From positions 1-64,000 of the forward strand of contig CAZDJK010000052.1 of the NCBI GenBank assembly GCA_964505725.1: 64,000 nucleotides of DNA. The letters run 5' to 3'. Below, piece after piece: positions 42,302 to 50,702 of this stretch (the first letter of the stretch is position 1; every line of letters begins with the position of its first letter). The translations under genes were made by a program, and so were the position numbers. The DNA comes from CAVRJC01 sp964505725 (GTDB lineage Bacteria > Actinomycetota > Acidimicrobiia > IMCC26256 > DASPTH01). The notes beneath the pieces were generated by a model. It made no database searches. It was not told the DNA's origin and was given only the letters and a program-made list of their open reading frames with translations.

Positions 42302-43077
42302 CCCTCGAGCCGCGCGACCGGGTCCGTGAGCGAAGGCAACACCGCGAGCTCCCTCGCGTGGCGCGCCATCGTGCGCGCCGCGAACAGCGCGTCGAAGGCG
42401 TCCTCGCCGGCGATCGCGGCCCGGCGCATCGAGCCCGTGATCTCCGGCGCGTGTCGGTCGAGGTGGGCGCGGCGCGCCTCGGGTCGCGACTTCACGACCG
42501 CGCCGGTGCACAGCCGCGGGTAGACCTCCACGACCACGGGCAACGGCGGGTCGTCGTGGAAGGGCCAGATGCGGAATCCCGCGCCGCGCAGGCGCGCCAG
42601 CACCGGGAACCCGCGCAGCGATCCGGTGCCGACGCTCCCGGCTCCGCCGATCTGGAAGCTCGACTTGGGCCGGATCCCTCCCACCGGTGCCAGCAGCTCC
42701 TCGGTGACGCGGAACGTCGCCGGCATGTCCGGGCGCGGCCGCCCGCGCCGGCCCCAGAACGGCGGCGGGCACTCGGCCAACCACGCCTCGCCGTCCCGGT
42801 CCGCGAGCGCCCACAGCGCGTCGGCCGATGCGACGTCCCGCGACACGAGGAACCACGCGGGCAGCGAGAACGAGAAGTCGAGACCGACCGCGAGCCGCGG
42901 ATCCGCTCGTGCCAGCTGCTCGAGGTAGCCCGCGACCTCCTCGCGGTCACGCCCGCACTCGAGGCGGACGATGGCGCCCCCGACCGCCTCGGCGAGCCAG
43001 ATCGCGCGCCGCTCGCCGCCGCGGCGGCCCGACCAGTCGACGGCGACGACGCGTGGCCGGGCTTCGGCCGTGCTCAA
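42220..43077 (-). CDS. DUF429 protein
   Basis: The 285-aa product begins with the strand VVAVDWSGRRGG and has FSFSLPAWF and AGEDAFDALFAART, which I recognise as DUF429 (RNase H-like fold proposed). The catalytic role is unknown. The start is TTG 43077 in a TTGA overlap with the pirin stop. The C-terminal 25 residues continue past the usual end of the family and lie in the 82-bp convergent overlap, so they may be poorly conserved. Confidence 0.72.
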   Translation of the reverse strand: MSTAEARPRVVAVDWSGRRGGERRAIWLAEAVGGAIVRLECGRDREEVAGYLEQLARADPRLAVGLDFSFSLPAWFLVSRDVASADALWALADRDGEAWLAECPPPFWGRRGRPRPDMPATFRVTEELLAPVGGIRPKSSFQIGGAGSVGTGSLRGFPVLARLRGAGFRIWPFHDDPPLPVVVEVYPRLCTGAVVKSRPEARRAHLDRHAPEITGSMRRAAIAGEDAFDALFAARTMARHARELAVLPSLTDPVARLEGQVWVPMASTSRCTDDSTAGASETCAD

Positions 43078-43778
43078 GCGGTGACCCAGACGAGCACCTC
43101 GGCGCCCTCGTCCGTAGCCGCGAGCGGCTGGGCGCCCGCGCTGGTGAGGCGGGCGGCGTCGCCGGCGGACAGCGCGCGCCCGCCGTCGAGCACCGCACTG
43201 CCCGAGGCGACGAACACGTGCGCATGCGGTGCCGCCGGCACCTCGGCGCGCTCGCCGGGCTGCAGGCGGCCCACGAGCAGCACCGCGTCGCGCTGGTGGA
43301 TGGCGATCGCACCCTCGTGACCCTGGCCCGACACGACCGGGACGAGGCCGCCGCCGGACAGCGCGTCGTTCACGTCGCGCTGTTCGTAACCGGGCGTGAT
43401 CCCGGGCGTGTCGGGGAGGACCCACATCTGCACCAGGTGGACGTCCTCGTGGACGCGCGCGTTCACCTCGGAGTGCGTGATGCCCGAGCCCGCGCTCATG
43501 CGCTGGGCGAGGCCGGGGTAGATAGTCCCCACCGTGCCGGTGCTGTCGCGGTGCTCGAGCTCGCCTTCGAGGACCCAGGTGACGATCTCCATGTCACGGT
43601 GCGGGTGGGTCCCGAACCCGCCCCCGCCGTGCACGACGTCATCGTTGTTCACCACGAGCAGCCCGTGGCCGGTGTTCGCGGGGTCGTAGTACGAGCCGAA
43701 GCTGAAGCTGTGCCACGAGTCGAGCCAGTCGAGCTCGGTGTGGAACCGCTCCCGGGCGGGGCGCACGTCGATGTCCAC
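43074..43778 (-). CDS. Pirin family protein
   Basis: Bicupin of 234 aa. The metal site is complete: H58, H60, H102 and E104. The overall length and the RDMEIVTWVLEGELEHRDS segment match YhhW-type pirins, which have quercetin 2,3-dioxygenase activity or act in redox control. GTG 43778 lies 6 nt after CATACT. The stop is shared with the TTG start of the DUF429 gene. Confidence 0.9.
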   Translation of the reverse strand: MDIDVRPARERFHTELDWLDSWHSFSFGSYYDPANTGHGLLVVNNDDVVHGGGGFGTHPHRDMEIVTWVLEGELEHRDSTGTVGTIYPGLAQRMSAGSGITHSEVNARVHEDVHLVQMWVLPDTPGITPGYEQRDVNDALSGGGLVPVVSGQGHEGAIAIHQRDAVLLVGRLQPGERAEVPAAPHAHVFVASGSAVLDGGRALSAGDAARLTSAGAQPLAATDEGAEVLVWVTA

Positions 43779-43784
43779 GGGCTC

Positions 43785-43790
43785 AGTATG
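43785..43790 (-). promoter_or_regulatory. -10 box, pirin operon
   Basis: Minus strand: CATACT (first base deviates from TANNNT), 6 nt, then GTG 43778. Confidence 0.35.
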
Positions 43791-43828
43791 CCCTTGCGTC
43801 CGGCGCGTCCGTCGGGCTCCGCCGCCCC

Positions 43829-43834
43829 TAATCT
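43829..43834 (+). promoter_or_regulatory. -10 box, phosphatase-hydrolase pair
   Basis: TAATCT, 6 nt, then ATG 43841. Confidence 0.5.
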
Positions 43835-43840
43835 CGCCCG

Positions 43841-44368
43841 ATGCCGCACGTGGTCACGCTCTGCACCGGGAACGCCGCGCGGTCGGTGATGGCCGGCGTG
43901 ATCCTCGCGGCCCGCGCCCCCGACCTCGAGGTGAGCACGCGCGGCACCGCCGTGGTCGAGGGACTGCCGATGAGCTGGCGCACCCGCGCCGCCATCGAAG
44001 GCCTCGGCCTGCGCGACGGAGGGCACCGCAGCCGCCAACTCACCGACGCCGACCTCGCGGGCGCCGACCTCGTGCTCGCGATGGCGGTCGAGCACGTCCG
44101 TTACGTGCGGCGGGTGGCGCCCGCGGCGGCCGCCCGCACCGGCACCCTGAAGCGGCTCGCGCGCGACCTTCCCCTCGCATCCGGCGGCCTCGCGACCCGG
44201 ATCGCGTCCCTCGGTCTCGAGCAGGTCGCGCTCGAACCGTGGGAGGATGTCGCGGACCCGGTGAGCGGTGAAGTCGAGGAGTTCCACCGGTGCGCGGAGG
44301 AGATCAACGCGCTGCTCGGCCCTCTCATCCCCCTGCTCGCGCTGGACGCGACCGGCGCGGACGCGTGA
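43841..44368 (+). CDS. Low-molecular-weight protein-tyrosine phosphatase-like
   Basis: The P-loop is C8-TGNAA-R14-S15, the CX5R signature of LMW phosphatases and arsenate reductases of the same fold. A late Asp in DVADPVSGE is the likely general acid. The 175 aa fit the family. It removes phosphate from Tyr residues, in this group often on capsule or signalling proteins. The stop overlaps the next start as GTGA, linking it to an anchored hydrolase. Confidence 0.85.
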   Translation: MPHVVTLCTGNAARSVMAGVILAARAPDLEVSTRGTAVVEGLPMSWRTRAAIEGLGLRDGGHRSRQLTDADLAGADLVLAMAVEHVRYVRRVAPAAAARTGTLKRLARDLPLASGGLATRIASLGLEQVALEPWEDVADPVSGEVEEFHRCAEEINALLGPLIPLLALDATGADA

Positions 44369-45444
44369 CCGCTCGGATCTCCCGAGCCCCCGCACGCGGT
44401 GTGACGCTCGCGGTCTGTGTCGTGGCGATCGCGGTCGCCGCGTTCGTCGCCCTCGACCGCGGCGGCGAGCGGCACGACTCGGGCGCGGCCCGCATCGTGA
44501 CCGCACCGACGACCGCCGTCGCACCCGCGTCGACCGCGCCGACCGCGCTGCCGACGACCACGCCCCCGAGCGCGTTGGACGTCGACCGTCGGTACGCGGT
44601 CGGTGTGCACGACGTCACCTACGTCGACGCGTCGCGCCCGACCTCCCCGAACGGGGGTTTCGCAGGCGCGCCCACGCGCACCCTCCCCACGACGATCTGG
44701 TACCCCGCCGGGGGCGACCCGGCCGCGGCGCCCGCGCGCGACGCGCCCCCGCCGTCCGTCACCGACCGCTTCCCGCTGGTGCTGTTCGCGCACGGCTACA
44801 ACGTGACGCCCGCGTTCTACGCTCCGTTGCTCGAGCGGTGGGCCGCCGCCGGCTACGTCGTGGCGGCACCGACGTTCCCGATCCTCAGCGGGGCACCCGG
44901 TGGCGTCAGCCACGTCGACTACGACCGGACGCCCGGCGACGCGTCGTTCGTGATCACGAGCATCCTTGGTGCCGCGGGCAGCGACCCGGTGGCGGCGCTC
45001 GTCGACCCCGCGCGCATCGCGGCCGCCGGCCACTCCGACGGCGAGGTGGTGGCGCTCGCCCTCGGCATGCTCCCGTGCTGTCGCGACCTGCGGGTGAAGG
45101 CGGTGATCCCGATGGCCGGCGACCTCGGAAACGCCGGCAGCCCCCTCGTCCGTGACAGCGGGGTCCCGGTCCTGCACATCATGGAGACGAACGACGAGTA
45201 CGACCCGTACCCCGACTCGGTCGCGTGGGACCGCGCGAACCTCACCGCGCCGCGTTGGATCATGACCCTCGAGGGCGCGAGCCACGTGCCGCCGTACACG
45301 CAGCCCGGCAACCCGTACTTCGAGCTCGTCGCCGCGACGACCGTCGACTTCCTCGACGGCACGCTGAAGGATCGTCCCGACCGCCTCGACCGGGTGACGG
45401 CCGACGTCGCCGCGCAGCCGTCGCTCGCGGCGATCGAGCGTTGA
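44365..45444 (+). CDS. Membrane-anchored alpha/beta hydrolase
   Basis: The 359-aa product has a short cytoplasmic leader, an N-terminal hydrophobic segment at 13-31, a Thr/Pro/Ala-rich linker (45-70) and a hydrolase domain. The nucleophile is S224 in GHSDG, and HGYN near 143 forms the oxyanion region. Similar proteins are dienelactone-hydrolase or PAF-acetylhydrolase-like esterases; the substrate is unknown. It would act outside the membrane. GTG 44365 overlaps the phosphatase stop. Confidence 0.8.
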   Translation: MTARISRAPARGVTLAVCVVAIAVAAFVALDRGGERHDSGAARIVTAPTTAVAPASTAPTALPTTTPPSALDVDRRYAVGVHDVTYVDASRPTSPNGGFAGAPTRTLPTTIWYPAGGDPAAAPARDAPPPSVTDRFPLVLFAHGYNVTPAFYAPLLERWAAAGYVVAAPTFPILSGAPGGVSHVDYDRTPGDASFVITSILGAAGSDPVAALVDPARIAAAGHSDGEVVALALGMLPCCRDLRVKAVIPMAGDLGNAGSPLVRDSGVPVLHIMETNDEYDPYPDSVAWDRANLTAPRWIMTLEGASHVPPYTQPGNPYFELVAATTVDFLDGTLKDRPDRLDRVTADVAAQPSLAAIER

Positions 45445-45459
45445 GATGCGGGTCGGGGG

Positions 45460-46911
45460 TCAGGCGTCGCCGTAGGTGGCGTGGAGGTCCTCGCGCACCT
45501 GGCGGCGGAGCACCTTGCCGGTCGCGGTCTGGGGCAGCTCGTCGGTGATCTCGATGATCTCCGGCACCCGGAACGAACCGACGCGCGCGCGCACCCACTC
45601 GCGCACGTGGTCGAGGTCGACGGTGTCGACGCCGGTGCGCAGCGTGATCATGGCCGCGATCCGCTCGCCGTATTCCTTGTCGGGGAGCCCGACCACGGCC
45701 GCGGTCGAGATCGCGTCGTGCTGCAGGAGCGCGTCCTCGACCTCCGCGGGACCGATGTTCTCGCCGCCACGGATGATCGTGTCGTCGGCGCGGCCCTCGC
45801 AGAACAGGTAGCCCTCGACGTCGACCCAGCCGCGGTCGCCGGTGTGCAGCCACCCGTCGGCGTCGACCTTCGACTCAGTGCCGCGGTACCGGCCGCTCAC
45901 CTGCTCGCCCCGGATCAGGATCTCGCCCGGCACGTCGGCCGCGGTCTCCTTGCCGGTCTCGTCGACGATCCGGATCTCGACGCCCGGCACGGGGCGACCG
46001 ACCGACGCGAGCCGGTTCTTGTAGAGCGGGTCGTCGCTGTAGAGCGCGAGGCGGTGGTCGTCGGGCCCGAGCAGGGCCACCGTGCTGCTCGTCTCGGTGA
46101 GCCCGTACGCGTTCACGAAGTCGATGTCGGGCATGAGGTTGAGCGCGCGCTCCAGCACCGACGGATGGATCAGCGATCCGCCGTAGGCGAGGTGGTGCAG
46201 GCTGGGCACGCGTGCGTCGGGATCGGCCTCCATCACCTCGACGATGCGGGCGAGCATGGTGGGGATCAGCGTCGCGTGCGTGACGCGCTCACGGGCGACG
46301 GTGGCGATCCACTCGGCGGCGTCGAAGCGTCCCGAGAACGGCACGATGCGCCGCCCGACGTAGGTGGAGCTCAGGACCGCGGCGACACCGGCGACGTGGA
46401 AGGGCGGCACCGACACGATGGCGGCCTCGTCCTCGCCGGCGGCGCCGAACTCGAGCGTGTTGAACACGTAGGAGAGGAGCTGCTGGTGCAGGCTCACCGC
46501 CGCCTTGGGCGCCGAGGACGTACCGCTCGTGAAGAGGATCACCGCCGGCGCCTCGGGCGCGGGCGGGAACTCGAAGGCCGGCGCGTAGGGCGCCTCGATC
46601 CAGTGCGGCGCGGCGACGACGACCGGCTCGATCCGTGCGAGCAGCTCCCGGAGCTGCTCGTCGGGCACGCGGTAGTTGAGGGGCGCATAGCTCACGCCCG
46701 CCCACGCGGCGCCGAAGAGGGCGGCGGGCACGAAGGGCGACAGCGGTTCGATCACCGCGAGCGACGTGGCGTCGGTGGCGGCGACGCGGTCGGCCACCGT
46801 CCATGCCGCCTGTCTGAGCCGCGTGTAGGTCAGCCCGTCGTCGAGGCTGCCGATGGCCACACGGTCGCTGTAGGCGTCCGCGGCCATCTCGAGGATGAGC
46901 GCGATGTTCAC
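45460..46911 (-). CDS. Acyl-CoA synthetase (AMP-forming)
   Basis: Adenylate-forming enzyme of 483 aa that activates a carboxylic acid through an acyl-AMP and transfers it to CoA. Motifs are LFTSGTSSAPK (P-loop), YGLTETS, LHTGDRGWVD and the A10 PQTATGKVLRR with its lysine. It is shorter than long-chain synthetases and may favour short or aromatic acids. It is convergent with the hydrolase gene. Start ATG 46911. Confidence 0.88.
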   Translation of the reverse strand: MNIALILEMAADAYSDRVAIGSLDDGLTYTRLRQAAWTVADRVAATDATSLAVIEPLSPFVPAALFGAAWAGVSYAPLNYRVPDEQLRELLARIEPVVVAAPHWIEAPYAPAFEFPPAPEAPAVILFTSGTSSAPKAAVSLHQQLLSYVFNTLEFGAAGEDEAAIVSVPPFHVAGVAAVLSSTYVGRRIVPFSGRFDAAEWIATVARERVTHATLIPTMLARIVEVMEADPDARVPSLHHLAYGGSLIHPSVLERALNLMPDIDFVNAYGLTETSSTVALLGPDDHRLALYSDDPLYKNRLASVGRPVPGVEIRIVDETGKETAADVPGEILIRGEQVSGRYRGTESKVDADGWLHTGDRGWVDVEGYLFCEGRADDTIIRGGENIGPAEVEDALLQHDAISTAAVVGLPDKEYGERIAAMITLRTGVDTVDLDHVREWVRARVGSFRVPEIIEITDELPQTATGKVLRRQVREDLHATYGDA

Positions 46912-46935
46912 GGGTGCCCCCCGGCCCCCGCGGCG

Positions 46936-47079
46936 TCAGTCGGAGGACGGCAGCGGCGCCGCGGCGGGCATCTCCATCACCACGCCGTGACAGGTGAGCT
47001 CACCGTCGCCGGCTTTGGTCACGAGCACAGTGGCCTCGCACACGGAACAGCGGTAGCGCTTGCCCATCTGGTTCGCCAT
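46936..47079 (-). CDS. Desulforedoxin-like mini-protein, variant (CxxC...CH)
   Basis: A 47-aa protein that looks like a duplicated copy of the adjacent mini-protein. It has CxxC (CSVC at 11-14) followed after 15 residues by CHG, where the classical site has CC. Loss of the fourth Cys to His would alter or prevent an Fe(SCys)4 centre. ATG 47079 has GGAGAG about 5 nt upstream and begins 1 nt after the upstream gene's stop. Confidence 0.65.
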   Translation of the reverse strand: MANQMGKRYRCSVCEATVLVTKAGDGELTCHGVVMEMPAAAPLPSSD

Positions 47080-47080
47080 C

Positions 47081-47203
47081 TCAGCTCTCCTTCGGGGCCA
47101 GGGGCTGTCCGCAGCACACGATCTGCTCATCGGTGCCCTTGACGACGAGCACCTCGGTCTGGCACTGCGAACAGCGCAAGCGGCTTCCCACGGCAATCGG
47201 CAT
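47081..47203 (-). CDS. Desulforedoxin-like mini-protein (CxxC...CC)
   Basis: A 40-aa reading frame, so small that gene finders may skip it. It has the full desulforedoxin pattern: CSQC at 11-14 and, 15 residues on, CCGQPL at 30-35. In desulforedoxin and the N-terminal domain of desulfoferrodoxin these four cysteines bind one iron. ATG 47203 sits 7 nt after TATCCT, a leaderless start. It is the first gene of a pair with the CxxC...CH variant. Confidence 0.75.
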   Translation of the reverse strand: MPIAVGSRLRCSQCQTEVLVVKGTDEQIVCCGQPLAPKES

Positions 47204-47210
47204 GGAATTC

Positions 47211-47216
47211 AGGATA
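47211..47216 (-). promoter_or_regulatory. -10 box, mini-desulforedoxin pair
   Basis: Minus strand: TATCCT, 7 nt, then ATG 47203. Confidence 0.5.
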
Positions 47217-47241
47217 CCGAACGCGCCTCTCGGGGATGCCA

Positions 47242-47304
47242 GTCGAGTCCGCCGGTCGAGTCCGCCGGTCGAGTCAGCCGGTCGAGTCAGCCGGTCGAGT
47301 CAGG
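47242..47304. repeat. 13-bp tandem repeat array, about five copies
   Basis: Units GTCGAGTCCGCCG (two) and GTCGAGTCAGCCG (two), plus a partial fifth, are directly adjacent with no spacers. The array lies between the divergent starts of the mini-desulforedoxin pair (47203) and a hydrolase gene (47334). It may be an operator array or a minisatellite. Confidence 0.75.
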
Positions 47305-47320
47305 TGGCGCGCCGGTCTCC

Positions 47321-47326
47321 TAGCCT
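47321..47326 (+). promoter_or_regulatory. -10 box, hydrolase gene
   Basis: TAGCCT, 7 nt, then GTG 47334, just beyond the repeat array. Confidence 0.5.
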
Positions 47327-47333
47327 CCCGCCC

Positions 47334-48188
47334 GTGGCACGGGGACCCGAGGAGATCGTCGTCGAGCACCACGGGCGTCGCGTCGTCGCCCTCGACTGGG
47401 GCGGGAGCGGGCCGACCCTCCTGCTCCTGCACCCGAACGGCTTCTGCGCCGGCGTGTGGGAGCCGCTGGCCCTGGCGGTGCGCGGCGACTACCGGCCGGT
47501 GGCGATCGACGCTCCCGGCCACGGGGCGAGCGACCCGCCGGCCGACCCCGCCGGCATCTCCTTCCCGAGTGTCGCGGCGGCCGCTGCGGCGGTGGTGGAC
47601 GCGCTCGAGCTCGGCCCCGTCCTCGCGCTCGGGCACTCCATGGGCGGCGCGTGCACGGTGCTGCTCGAGGCGGCACGGCCGGGGACGGTCACCCGCGCGC
47701 TCCTGTGCGAGGCGATCGCGTTCCCGCGCCTCGCACGGCCGGGCGGGGAGCTTCCCCAGGGCAACGTGCTGGCCGAGGGCGCGCGGCGCCGGCGCGCGGT
47801 GTGGCCTGATCGCGACGCGGTCCGCGACTCGTTCGCGAGCCGTCCGCCCCTCGACGTGCTCGCGCCGGAGGTGCTCGACGCCTACATCCGCTGGGGCTTC
47901 CACGACCGCGACGACGGGCAGGTCGAGCTCGCCTGCGCACCCGAAGTCGAGGCCGCGTACTTCGACGCGTCGGCGACGCCCGACGGTGCGCTGCGGGCGT
48001 TCGGGGAGCTCGCGGCCCTGCGAGGCCGCGCCACCGTCCTGTGCGGCGCCCGCACCAACCTGCCGCGCGAGTTCTTCGCCGCGCAGGCGGACGCGCTCGG
48101 CTCTCCGCTCGTGGAGCTCGACGGGAGCCACTTCCTGCTCCAGGAGGACACCGCGCGCGCTGCCGACCTCGTGCGCCGGTACTTGTAG
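47334..48188 (+). CDS. Alpha/beta fold hydrolase
   Basis: A 284-aa cytosolic hydrolase with nucleophile S102 in GHSMGG, a HPNG oxyanion segment near 33 and a catalytic-type His near 262 (DGSHFLLQ). The fold family includes esterases, lipases and C-C bond hydrolases; the substrate is unknown. The frame runs further upstream through the repeat array, but the leaderless box fixes GTG 47334. It is convergent with the synthetase at 48203. Confidence 0.82.
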   Translation: MARGPEEIVVEHHGRRVVALDWGGSGPTLLLLHPNGFCAGVWEPLALAVRGDYRPVAIDAPGHGASDPPADPAGISFPSVAAAAAAVVDALELGPVLALGHSMGGACTVLLEAARPGTVTRALLCEAIAFPRLARPGGELPQGNVLAEGARRRRAVWPDRDAVRDSFASRPPLDVLAPEVLDAYIRWGFHDRDDGQVELACAPEVEAAYFDASATPDGALRAFGELAALRGRATVLCGARTNLPREFFAAQADALGSPLVELDGSHFLLQEDTARAADLVRRYL

Positions 48189-48202
48189 CGGACGCGTCGC
48201 GA

Positions 48203-49843
48203 TCAGCGGGGCGCCGCGGTGAGCACCTCGCGGGCCCAGGCGAGGTCGGGCTTGTCGACGGTGGTGCGGTGGACCTCGTCGACGATGGCCACGCGGCGAG
48301 GCACCTTGTATCCGGCGAGCCGGTCGCGGACCCAGGCAGTCAGGTCGTCGGCGGTCACGGTGGCGGACGCCGCGACCGACACGACGGCGCCGACCGTCTG
48401 TCCCCACTCGTCGTCGGGCACGCCGCAGACGACGGCGTCGGTCACGAGCGGGTGCTCCTTCAGCACCGCCTCGACCTCCTCGGGCCAGACCTTCTCGCCG
48501 CCGGTGTTGATCGACCCGGAGCCGCGGCCGAGCAGCATGACCGTGCCGTCGGCCTCGAGGCGGACCCAGTCGCCGATCAGCGCGTAGCGCGTGCCGTCGA
48601 TGACGCGGAACGTCGCCGCCGAGCGTTCGGGGTCCTTGTGGTAGCGCTCCGCGATCGCCCCCTCGGCCGCGATCACGCCCGTGTCGCCGGGTGTCGCGTC
48701 GCGCCCGTCGGCGACGAGGACGCGGCTGGTGGCCCGCAGCCGGAAGCGCCCGGTCTCGCTCTGGCCCGGCGCGGTTGCGAGCGAGAACGCAAACCCGGTG
48801 CCCTCGCTCGCGCCGAGTGAGTCGTAGAGCTCCATCGACCCGCGCGACAGCAGCGCGTCCTTCGTCGGGGCGCTGAGCATCGCGCCCGCGCTGTGGATCC
48901 GCCGGAGCGACGACAGGTCGTAGGGACGCCCGCTGGCCTCCGCGGCCTCGAGCGCGCGCAGGATCCTCCGGGCGACGACGTCGCCGATGATCGGGAAGGT
49001 GGTGACGTGCTCGCGCTCGATGAGGCTGCACACCTCGTCGCCGTCGAGGCGGCGGCCGACGAGCATCACGACGGTGGCGCCGAGCAGCAGCACCGAGTTG
49101 GCCTGGTGCAGCCCGGTGGCGTGGACGAGGGGGGTCGTGGCGAGCATGACCGGCGCGCGGCCTGCGGCACGGAGCTCGGGGACGAGCGCGGCGAGCCGCG
49201 TGAGGTCGCGGGGTTCGGGCACGCCGGCGATCGCCGACTGTGCCGCAAGCCCCGCCTCCACGAGGGGCTGTTGGCGCCACACAACGCCCTTCGGCATCCC
49301 GGTGGTCCCGCCGGTGTACCAGAGCATCAGGTCGTCGCCCGACCGTTCGATGCGCGGCGCGGGATCGTGCCCGGCGAGGAGGTCCTCGTAGGGCACCGCA
49401 CCGTCGACCGACGTGCCGCCGATCGACGTGCCGCCGATCGAGGGCCGGTCGTCGACCTCGACGAGCAGCCGCAGCCGCGGCAGGCGCGGTGCCACCGCCG
49501 CGACGTGCTCGCCCAGCGACCGGTGGTACACGAGCACGTCGGCGTCGGCGTCGTCGAGGAGGTACGCGAGCTCGCTCGCGCGGTACCGGAAGTTCACGGG
49601 CGCCGGCTTCGCGCGGAGCTTCAGGGTGCCGAAGTGCGCCTCGAGGTACTCGGGTGCGTTGAACAGGTACAACGCGAGCTGGGCGTCGGCGCCGATGCCG
49701 TGCGCCGCGAGCGCGCCGGCGAAACGGGCGGCGCGCTGCTCGAAGTTGCGCCAACTCGTGCGGCGTCCTCCGTGCACGAGCGCGTCGGCATCCGGCGACG
49801 CGTCGGCCACCGTCTCCCAGATGGTCGCGTAGCCCTCGCGCAC
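48203..49843 (-). CDS. Fatty-acyl-CoA synthetase-like protein
   Basis: Adenylate-forming enzyme of 546 aa. Motifs are WYTGGTTGMPKG, YDSLGASEG, IGDWVRLE and the C-terminal TTVDKPD with the catalytic lysine. Length and the GDWVRLEADG segment match medium- or long-chain acyl-CoA synthetases of actinobacteria. The N-terminal domain has a SIGGT duplication encoded by a 15-bp tandem at 49409-49438. GTG 49843 follows CATACT by 6 nt. Confidence 0.87.
   Translation of the reverse strand: MREGYATIWETVADASPDADALVHGGRRTSWRNFEQRAARFAGALAAHGIGADAQLALYLFNAPEYLEAHFGTLKLRAKPAPVNFRYRASELAYLLDDADADVLVYHRSLGEHVAAVAPRLPRLRLLVEVDDRPSIGGTSIGGTSVDGAVPYEDLLAGHDPAPRIERSGDDLMLWYTGGTTGMPKGVVWRQQPLVEAGLAAQSAIAGVPEPRDLTRLAALVPELRAAGRAPVMLATTPLVHATGLHQANSVLLLGATVVMLVGRRLDGDEVCSLIEREHVTTFPIIGDVVARRILRALEAAEASGRPYDLSSLRRIHSAGAMLSAPTKDALLSRGSMELYDSLGASEGTGFAFSLATAPGQSETGRFRLRATSRVLVADGRDATPGDTGVIAAEGAIAERYHKDPERSAATFRVIDGTRYALIGDWVRLEADGTVMLLGRGSGSINTGGEKVWPEEVEAVLKEHPLVTDAVVCGVPDDEWGQTVGAVVSVAASATVTADDLTAWVRDRLAGYKVPRRVAIVDEVHRTTVDKPDLAWAREVLTAAPR
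49409..49438. repeat. 15-bp direct repeat inside synthetase gene
   Basis: CGACGTGCCGCCGAT occurs at 49409-49423 and again at 49424-49438, duplicating SIGGT in the encoded protein. Confidence 0.6.
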
Positions 49844-49849
49844 GGGGCG

Positions 49850-49855
49850 AGTATG
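49850..49855 (-). promoter_or_regulatory. -10 box, synthetase gene
   Basis: Minus strand: CATACT, 6 nt, then GTG 49843. The first base deviates from TANNNT. Confidence 0.35.
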
Positions 49856-49868
49856 CCCGTGGGCGAGG

Positions 49869-50702
49869 TCAGCCGCCCATCCCGAGCAGCCGCTCGCGTG
49901 ACACGGCCCGCGACGCGCGCCACAGCGCGAAGAGCGCGCCCAGCCACGCGAGGGCGCCGATCGCGATTGCGATCGTCCGGCCCTTGAACAGCGTGTTGCT
50001 GGCCACGCCGTAGGCGATGAGGATCAGCGGCAGCGTCGCGAGCGCCGACGCCTGCTGGGCCGCGGCCGCGCTCGAGACGCGCGCGGAGATGGCGAGGATG
50101 ATCGCGAGCGCGAGGGCGATGAACGGCGGCAGGACCCACAGCACCAGCACCCACCAGTTCGCGGTGGGGAAGAACCAGCCCCCGACCTTCGGGCCCACGA
50201 TCAGGTTCACGACGAGGGAGTACAGGGCGAAGCCGACCGCCGCGGTGAAGTAGCCGGGCAGGAGGCTCGCGGCGAGCTTGCCCAGGTAGATCTGCCGCTC
50301 GCTGGCGGGGGAGTGGGCCAGGAACTCGCCGCTGCCCCGCTCGCGCTCGCCGATGATGGTGTGCGCCCCGACCGCCGACGACACCGTCAGCGGCACGATG
50401 ATCGCGAGCGGGGCGAACAGGTACACCGCGAGCGCGTACGAGGCCTGGGCCGGGCCCTTCGCTCCCTTGACGTGGTGCTGGAGCTCCTTCGGCAGGCTCC
50501 CCACCACCTGGCTCAGCTCGCGGACGAGGTGCACGTCCTTCACCGACGAGATCACGAGCAGCAGGAAGGTGGGGATGATGACGAAGAACAGCAGCGCCAC
50601 GATCGACAGCGGCAACCAGAAGTCGCGCGCCTGACGGAGCTGCCCCAGGTCGGTGCGGGCGATGACCCACGCCGGTGACGACTCGCGCTCCCGACTGCTC
50701 AC
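49869..50702 (-). CDS. ABC-2 type exporter permease
   Basis: Membrane subunit of 277 aa with six hydrophobic segments (first about 30-51). The GERERGSGEFLAHSPASERQIYLGK segment is the ABC-2 coupling region that contacts the ATPase. GTG 50702 overlaps the ATPase stop as GTGA. The pair makes an exporter of unknown substrate. Confidence 0.83.
   Translation of the reverse strand: MSSRERESSPAWVIARTDLGQLRQARDFWLPLSIVALLFFVIIPTFLLLVISSVKDVHLVRELSQVVGSLPKELQHHVKGAKGPAQASYALAVYLFAPLAIIVPLTVSSAVGAHTIIGERERGSGEFLAHSPASERQIYLGKLAASLLPGYFTAAVGFALYSLVVNLIVGPKVGGWFFPTANWWVLVLWVLPPFIALALAIILAISARVSSAAAAQQASALATLPLILIAYGVASNTLFKGRTIAIAIGALAWLGALFALWRASRAVSRERLLGMGG

Noticed and set aside
47242..47304. The 13-bp array as a CRISPR array
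   Set aside because: The units are contiguous with no spacers and much too short, and no cas gene is present.
47274..49754. An 826-codon open frame on the minus strand across the hydrolase and synthetase genes
   Set aside because: It crosses a convergent gene boundary and reads as Arg/Pro-rich filler. The true genes on both strands have full catalytic motifs.
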